A stretch of DNA of 64,000 nucleotides from Thiocapsa bogorovii. Lineage in GTDB: Bacteria > Pseudomonadota > Gammaproteobacteria > Chromatiales > Chromatiaceae. The notes under the pieces were generated by a model that had not been told where the DNA came from, searched no databases, and saw only the letters and a list, made by a program, of their open reading frames with translations. The stretch spans positions 5,267,501-5,331,500 of the forward strand of contig NZ_CP089309.1 in assembly GCF_021228795.1 (NCBI RefSeq), written 5' to 3'. Position 1 is the stretch's first letter. Every line of letters starts with the position of its first letter. Below, piece by piece: positions 58,710 through 64,000 of the stretch. A program made the position numbers and the translations under genes.

Positions 58710-60287
58710 TCATGACTCCGACTTGCCGTTCGATCCCTTCTTCCCCTCCTCGGGACGCTTTTCACCGCACGGCAGGTAACCGGCCGTGGGCTCGGGGTCG
58801 CGCTTGAGCGCTTCGCGCACGGTGTCGCAGACGGTCTTGAGCACCTTCACGCGCGCGTAGGGTTTGTCGTTGCCTTCCACCAGGGTCCAAGCCGCATGCT
58901 TGGTGCTGGTGCGCACCACCATCTCGTTGATCGCATCCTTGTATTGCGGCCATTTCTCGCGGTTGCGCCAGTCGTCGTCGGTTATCTTGTATTGCTTGTA
59001 CGGGACAGCTTCGCGGTCCTTGAAGCGCTTGAGCTGCTCGTCTTGGCTGATGTGGATCCAGAATTTGAGTAGGATGACGCCGCTGTCCACGAGCTGCTCT
59101 TCGAAGCGATTGATCTCCGAGTAGGCGCGACGCCATTCGGCATCGCCGGCGAAGCCCTCGACCCGCTCGACCAGAACGCGTCCGTACCAGGATCTGTCAT
59201 AGAGGGTGATATAGCCCGCCCGCGGGACGTGACGCCAGAAGCGCCACAGATAGTGGTGCGATTTCTCCTCGTCGGTGGGCGCGGCGACCGGGATCGTGCG
59301 ATAGAGACGCGCGTCGACTGCGGTCGTGATCCTGCGGATCGCGCCGCCTTTACCGCCCGCATCGACACCCTCGAAGACCAGAACAGTCGATCGCTTCTTG
59401 TTGTAGGCGCTCCAAGCCAGCTCGTTGATCTCGGTCTGCAGGCGCTTCATCTCCGCCTTGTAGGTGTCCTTGTCCAAGGCGAGCGAGAGATCCAGTTGAT
59501 CCAGGAGCGTGATCTGGGCATTCGCACCGCTCGGGAGCTCCGGACTCCCGCTGCTGGCCTTGACGCTATCCGAGGGGGTCTCTCCCAACCGCGAGCGGAT
59601 GGCGTGCAGAAGGGTTTTGCCGACAGTCAAGTCCCGGTAACGCCTGTCTTCGGCCTCCACCAGATACCAGGGGCAGACGCCTCGGTCGGTGTGGCGGATG
59701 ACACGCTCGGCGACCTGCTCGAATGCGGCGTACTGCTCGGAGAATTTGCTCTTGTCCGGGAGCATCTTCCAGCGACTCTTGTCGTCGCGCGAGAGCTCTT
59801 TCAGGCGCGATTTCTGTTCCTCTTCGGACATGTGGAACCAGAACTTCAGAATGAGTGCGCCGTCTTGGATCAGCATGCGCTCGAAATCGACGATGCGGTT
59901 AAGCTCCCCGTCGAGCTCCGCATCGCTGCAATGACCCTGGAAGCGATGCTCGATCGGGGTCTGATACCAGCCGCCGAAGAGGATCGAGATCTCGCCGCGG
60001 GGCGGCATCGAACGCCAGAAGCGCCAGTAGCGCGGACGCGCGCGTTCCTCGTCGGTCTCGTCCCAGAAGGCGAAGGTTTGAACACCGCGGGTATCCAGCC
60101 ATTCGTTCAGCCGGTTCACCACCTCGCCCTTTCCTGCCGCCTCGACGCCCGAGATGAGAACAACGACCGGGATATCGGAGTCTTTCAGGTCGCGTTGGGC
60201 CGAAAGAAGCTCGGTGCGCAGCTGTTCCTGCTGCTCTTTGAAGTCGTCCTTGCTGACCGAGCGGCCAACTTTTGTCGATTCGAACAT
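58710..60287 (-). CDS. pap: polyphosphate:AMP phosphotransferase
   Basis: 525 residues from ATG 60287, with GAGG 9 bases upstream. Two tandem PPK2 domains, the layout of PPK2 class II: P-loops ISGVEAAGKGEVVNRL (~46-61) and FEGVDAGGKGGAIRRI (~310-325), with WRFWRSMPPRGEI and WRFWRHVPRAGYI as matching lid regions, and GHCSDAELDGEL / ERVEGFAGDAEW. Phosphorylates AMP to ADP using polyphosphate. The C-terminus is Lys-rich. Confidence 0.93.
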   Translation of the reverse strand: MFESTKVGRSVSKDDFKEQQEQLRTELLSAQRDLKDSDIPVVVLISGVEAAGKGEVVNRLNEWLDTRGVQTFAFWDETDEERARPRYWRFWRSMPPRGEISILFGGWYQTPIEHRFQGHCSDAELDGELNRIVDFERMLIQDGALILKFWFHMSEEEQKSRLKELSRDDKSRWKMLPDKSKFSEQYAAFEQVAERVIRHTDRGVCPWYLVEAEDRRYRDLTVGKTLLHAIRSRLGETPSDSVKASSGSPELPSGANAQITLLDQLDLSLALDKDTYKAEMKRLQTEINELAWSAYNKKRSTVLVFEGVDAGGKGGAIRRITTAVDARLYRTIPVAAPTDEEKSHHYLWRFWRHVPRAGYITLYDRSWYGRVLVERVEGFAGDAEWRRAYSEINRFEEQLVDSGVILLKFWIHISQDEQLKRFKDREAVPYKQYKITDDDWRNREKWPQYKDAINEMVVRTSTKHAAWTLVEGNDKPYARVKVLKTVCDTVREALKRDPEPTAGYLPCGEKRPEEGKKGSNGKSES

Positions 60288-60523
60288 GCGTCTTATCCTC
60301 AATGATGCGGGATCCGCTTCCGCGTCCCGGGCACGCAAAGCGGGAAACGGTAGACTTCGGGGGTATGTTCTTCGCAAGGGACGGATCGAGCAAGCGCTCT
60401 AACGCGATTGATTTTCCGAAGATCGGCTGGTCCGGCGGCATCGGCGTATGCCATGCGGTCGTTCGGATGGTAAAGTCCCGGCTGATCCCGGCAACGGATG
60501 GAGCGATCGGTGCGAGCCTTTCC

Positions 60524-60991
60524 ATGATCGACTGGACCTTTACCCCTGCCTCCCTCTGGACCCTGATCGGTGTCGTGCTGATCCTGTCCGAGCTTGCGCT
60601 GCCCGGCGTCATTGCCGTCTTCTTCGGCATCGCCGCGCTGTTGGTCGGATTGCTGCTGTTCCTCGATGTCCCGATCGACCCGCCCGCACAGATCCTGCTT
60701 TTCGGTGTACTCGGCGCCGCGCTTCTGTTGTTCGCGCGCCATCGCCTCAAGCCCTGGTTTCGGGGTCAGGTGGAAACCGGCGGGAGCGGCAGTGAGGTGT
60801 TGCCGGAAGGCACCCCGGCACGGGCACAGACCGATTTTGTGCGCGGAGCGGGTGTCGTGTCCCTCAACGGCGTTCGGTGGAACGCCGAGTCCGCAGATCC
60901 CATTCATGCGGGCGACCCGGTCTGGCTCACCGGCCGGCGAGGCCTTGTCCTGCACGTCAGCGCAACGCCTCCGAACGTCACCGATTCCTGA
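60524..60991 (+). CDS. NfeD-like membrane protein
   Basis: 155 residues from ATG 60524 (no strong Shine-Dalgarno; the frame is open to 60272, overlapping pap antisense). Three or four membrane helices (LWTLIGVVLILSELALPGVIAVFFGIAALL; ILLFGVLGAALLLFARH) then an OB-fold domain (GVVSLNGVRWNAES-DPIHAGDPVWLTGRRGLVLHV). Typical short NfeD, a partner of SPFH/stomatin proteins, one of which follows 165 bp downstream. Confidence 0.85.
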   Translation: MIDWTFTPASLWTLIGVVLILSELALPGVIAVFFGIAALLVGLLLFLDVPIDPPAQILLFGVLGAALLLFARHRLKPWFRGQVETGGSGSEVLPEGTPARAQTDFVRGAGVVSLNGVRWNAESADPIHAGDPVWLTGRRGLVLHVSATPPNVTDS

Positions 60992-61057
60992 GGTGAGCCT
61001 TGCGGCATGCGGGTCAGGAGCATCGGTGCGGACGCATCGCCTTTTTGCTTTCTCGTC

Positions 61058-61139
61058 TAAACCGCACCGACCGACGGTGCGTGATGTTCCCAAGCGAGAT
61101 CCCTTATACAACATTGTTTTTGAAAGTGAACGCGGTTTA
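61058..61139. repeat. single repeat unit with divergent core (S5)
   Basis: 82 bp with family ends (TAAACCGCACC and AACGCGGTTTA) between the NfeD gene and the SPFH gene. The core does not align clearly with A or B units. The right end abuts GAGGAG of the next gene. Confidence 0.7.
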
Positions 61140-61155
61140 GAGGAGAACCTGCACG

Positions 61156-62109
61156 ATGGATGACATGTACCTCAGCATCAGCACCCTGATTTCGATCGTC
61201 GCGGTGGCCGTCATCGTGATCGCGTTGGCCAAGACGGCACAGATCGTCCCCCAGCGTTCGGCCTTCATCATCGAGCGTTTGGGGCGCTATTCGCGCACCC
61301 TGGACGCCGGATTCCACATCCTGATCCCCTTCGTGGATCGGGTTGCCTACCGGCATACCCTGAAGGAAGAGGCGCTCGATGTCCCGAAGCAGCAGTGCAT
61401 CACCAAGGACAATATCGCCGTGAGCGTGGACGGCGTCCTCTACCTTCAGGTCATTGACCCCCAGTCGGCGAGCTACGGGATCACCGACTATCGATTCGCG
61501 TCCATGAGCTTGGCGCAGACGACGCTGCGCTCGATCATCGGTCAGATCGAGCTGGATCGGACCTTCGAGGAACGCAGCAGGCTCAACGAAGAGGTCGTCA
61601 GCGCTCTCGATGACGCCGCGCAGCCTTGGGGCGTGAAGGTCATGCGCTACGAGATCGCGGATATCGTGATGCCGGGCACCATCACCGACGCACTCGAGCA
61701 GCAAATGCGCGCCGAGCGTGAGCGCCGGGCGGTCGTGGCCCGCTCGGAGGGCGAGCGACAAGAGAAGATCAATATCTCCGAGGGTCAGAAGATCCAGGTC
61801 ATTAATCTCTCGGAAGCCGAGAAGGAAAAGCAGATCAACGAGGCCGAGGGCAAGGCGCGCGAGATTCAGATGCTCGCCGAGGCGACCGCGATCGGGATCG
61901 AACGGATCGCCGAGGCCATCGAAAAACCCGGCGGAAAGGACGCCGTGAGTCTGCGGATCGCCGAGCAATACGTCCGCGAGTTCGGGCGCGTTGCGCAGTC
62001 CGGAACCACGCTGATCCTACCCGCGGAGCTCAGCAATATCGGTGCAGCGGTCGCGGGTTTGGCCAAGACACTGCAAGCGGTCGGCTCGGCCGAGGTGACC
62101 AGAACCTGA
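61156..62109 (+). CDS. SPFH/Band 7 (QmcA/stomatin-like) protein
   Basis: 317 residues, with AGAGGAG upstream. N-terminal helix (SISTLISIVAVAVIVIALAKT), SPFH domain (VPQRSAFIIERLGRYSRTLDAG split, ITKDNIAVSVDGVLYLQV, DRTFEERSRLNEEV), coiled coil with repeats of E-EKEKQINEAEGKA, and a C-terminal region of the QmcA type. A membrane scaffold acting with the NfeD-like protein. This is a second SPFH system besides HflKC. Confidence 0.9.
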   Translation: MDDMYLSISTLISIVAVAVIVIALAKTAQIVPQRSAFIIERLGRYSRTLDAGFHILIPFVDRVAYRHTLKEEALDVPKQQCITKDNIAVSVDGVLYLQVIDPQSASYGITDYRFASMSLAQTTLRSIIGQIELDRTFEERSRLNEEVVSALDDAAQPWGVKVMRYEIADIVMPGTITDALEQQMRAERERRAVVARSEGERQEKINISEGQKIQVINLSEAEKEKQINEAEGKAREIQMLAEATAIGIERIAEAIEKPGGKDAVSLRIAEQYVREFGRVAQSGTTLILPAELSNIGAAVAGLAKTLQAVGSAEVTRT

Positions 62110-62198
62110 AGGATCGGACACCGTAGGCCGGGGTGAGCTTGCGAACCCCGGCTTCTCGGTCGCTCCAGGCCGATTTCGCTCGATCCCCGACATCGACG

Positions 62199-63427
62199 TC
62201 AGTACGCGTTTTCGGTGTTGAAGAGCGCAAAAGGCGTTCTGAACATGATGTAGAGGTCGAACAGGACCGACCAGTTCTCGATATAGTAGATATCGTACTC
62301 GACCCGCTTGTGGATCTTCTCGGGAGTGTCGACCTCGCCGCGCCATCCGTTGATCTGTGCCCACCCGGTGATGCCCGGTTTGACCTTGTGACGGGCGAAA
62401 TAGCCATCCACGACCTGCTCCCACAGACGCTCGTCGGTGTGTGCGTTCACCGCATGGGGGCGCGGACCGACGAGCGACAACTCCCCGCTCAAGACGTTGA
62501 AAAGTTGCGGGAGCTCGTCGATCGATGCCTTTCGGATGAAACGCCCGACACGCGTGATTCGCGAATCACCCTTGGTGACCACGCGCTTGGCGAGCGGATC
62601 GGACAAGTGCTGATACATGGATCGAAATTTGAAGACCTCGATCACCTCGTTGTTGAACCCGTAGCGCTTCTGCCGAAAGAGGATGGGGCCTGGACTATCC
62701 AGCCGGATTGCGAGCGCCGTCGCAAGCATGATGGGTGACAAGATGATCAAGGCGACGCTGGCGACCAGTAGATCCAGGGTCCGCTTGACGATCGCATCCC
62801 AATCCGCGACCGGCTTGTCCACGACGTCGACAAAGGGTACGCCCCCGATAAACGAGGAGGCGCGATCGCGAAAATCCAAACTGGCCGTGTGAGCCGAGAG
62901 GCGGATATCAACCGGCAGCACCCAGAGCTGTTTGAGAAATTCGAGCAGCCGCCGCTCCGCATTGATCGGGATCGTCACGATCAGCATGTCGACCCGGGCG
63001 ATGCGGGCAAACTCGACCAGGTCGGCGACGCTTCCGAGCTTCGGGTATCCCGCGACGATGGCCGGTGATCGGTCGCTCCTGCGGTCGTCGAAGATTCCGC
63101 AGATGCGAATCGCGTGGCTGGGTTGCTTTTGGATGTCCCGAATCAGATCGGCCGCTGATGCACCACGACTGCGCCCGCCGTCGACAGCAGGGTCAACGCG
63201 CCGAGCGATGCAACAACGACCGCATCGGCAACACGAACGACTCCTGTCAAGACGGACGCGGAGATCGTCGATGCCCTGAGACTCTCTGCAACCGCCAAAG
63301 CTTGATCGGAGAGTTTTCGGGTTTTCAGACTGGGGTCGTCGTCCTTGGGGATCCCTTGCTGTCTAGCGTTCGGATCGACCTCAGTCACGCTCTTCAGCAA
63401 CCTCGCAGAGAGTTCTTCCGGAAACAT
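62199..63427 (-). pseudogene. broken undecaprenyl-phosphate sugar phosphotransferase (WcaJ/EpsZ type), internal deletion plus frameshift
   Basis: Two parts of one gene in different frames. The N-terminal part (ATG 63427 to stop 63143) reads LSDQALAVAESLRA...LTGVVRVADAVVVASLGAL, the usual start up to the first membrane helix. The C-terminal part runs from about 63170 to 62199: ADLIRDIQKQPSHAIRICGIF, DDRRSDRSPAIVAGYPKLG, then a complete catalytic domain (RLDSPGPILFRQKRYGFNN, KFRSMYQHLSDPLAKRV, FIRKASIDELPQLFNVLSGE, GITGWAQINGWRGE). About 120 residues with the remaining helices are missing between them, and the reading frame shifts. A start at ATG 62987 would leave only the catalytic domain and part of the nucleotide-binding-like domain. 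Confidence 0.8.
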
Positions 63428-63761
63428 GATCGGCCTCGGATCGGGCGATGATCGACTTGATCGAACGAATGTAGGCACCGCAGCAAAGCTCGTGCCGAGG
63501 TTGTTGTGGGGGCGATGAAGGGCAGTGATTCGGTCTTCAGTCTATTCTGATGGAATTTAAGCCCATGTTTTATTTCTTGAAATGTCCTCTTGATGTTGCC
63601 GGAGCGAAGGACGTCGGGACCTCGGCCGAATGCGAAGCAGGACTTTTCAGGGCGTCATGCGGTGCCGCAGAATGTCGAAACATCTTAAAACGGAGCACTT
63701 CCGATCCTTGGCGAGCGCTCCGGATTCTTTGTAGGAAGGCGACGAACGATCGTCGTAGCGG
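63428..63761. other. 334-bp gap
   Basis: Lower GC than its surroundings around 63540-63600. No gene was recognised; a 71-codon open frame on the plus strand (63550-63765) has no ribosome site or recognisable pattern. Confidence 0.45.
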
Positions 63762-64000
63762 CTAAGCCCCGGATTCCTCGGCGAGCCGGCCTGCATGGGC
63801 CTCGACAGCAGCGAGATCATTCGAGATCAGCAGAGGATCGCCCAAGCGTGCCGCGCGCTCCAAAGCCTCGATGGCGTCGTCCAGCGCAGGAACCCCGCAA
63901 TACCGTGTTGCTCCCCGCACCTGATGGGCGTGCTCGGCGAGCCCAGGCCAATCCGACTCCTCGACGCAGGCGCGCAAGGCTTCGATCTCGGCGGGCAGCC
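63762..64000 (-). CDS. C-terminal Hpt domain, gene continues beyond the window
   Basis: 79 codons open at the right edge. The Hpt helix with the phosphorylated His is in HAHQVRGATRYCGVPALDDAIEALE (split around residues 24-48 of this part), followed by a last amphipathic helix. This pattern is typical of the end of BarA-type hybrid sensor kinases, so the parent protein is probably such a kinase (inference). Confidence 0.7.
   Translation of the reverse strand, partial: LPAEIEALRACVEESDWPGLAEHAHQVRGATRYCGVPALDDAIEALERAARLGDPLLISNDLAAVEAHAGRLAEESGA

Overview
The window is a high-GC chromosomal segment of a gammaproteobacterium. Two gene blocks show this: the conserved order nnr-tsaE-ami-mutL-miaA-hfq-hflX-hflK-hflC-yjeT-(hisZ)-purA, and the block yceD-rpmF-plsX-fabH-fabD-fabG-acpP-fabF-pabC-mltG-tmk-holB-pilZ-tatD. 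The gene set (oadGAB, a separate HisZ, a DUF2868/DUF3482 pair, a fused GldF-GldG protein, polyphosphate:AMP phosphotransferase) would suit a purple sulfur bacterium of the Chromatiaceae. No photosynthesis or sulfur-oxidation gene lies here, so that placement is an inference.

Layout: 1-5.1 kb holds a DsbD/ScsB-like reductase (cut by the window edge), an exported redoxin, alaC and hom. 5.1-19.1 kb is mostly on the minus strand: a heptad-repeat membrane protein, a spermidine-synthase-like membrane protein, an ABC/Gld transporter set, a Cys-rich protein, zwf, gnd, glgX and a small coiled-coil membrane protein. 19.5-28.6 kb holds the DUF2868 protein with its DUF3482 GTPase, bioA, a hypothetical protein, an EVE-domain protein, rsgA, a cytochrome c and orn. 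28.5-43.8 kb is the tRNA-modification, repair and protease-regulator block, ending in hisZ and purA. 43.8-47.1 kb is the sodium-pump operon oadGAB. 47.2-58.6 kb is the fatty-acid synthesis block. 58.7-64 kb holds pap, nfeD plus an SPFH protein, a broken sugar-phosphate transferase gene and the end of a gene encoding an Hpt domain.

The most unusual thing is a family of short intergenic repeats with inverted ends (TTAAACCGCG at one end, CGCGGTTTAA at the other). Twelve loci hold 18 units of about 82-91 bp. Six loci are composites of two units (A and B) joined by a 20-bp AT-rich linker, about 193 bp in all; six are single units. They often fill the whole gap from a stop codon, which their ends frequently supply as TAA, to the Shine-Dalgarno of the next gene. 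They are absent from the two long conserved operon blocks. I see no transposase in the window. They look like a non-autonomous mobile element family or a BIME-like structured repeat.

No rRNA, tRNA, CRISPR array or intact transposase gene was seen.
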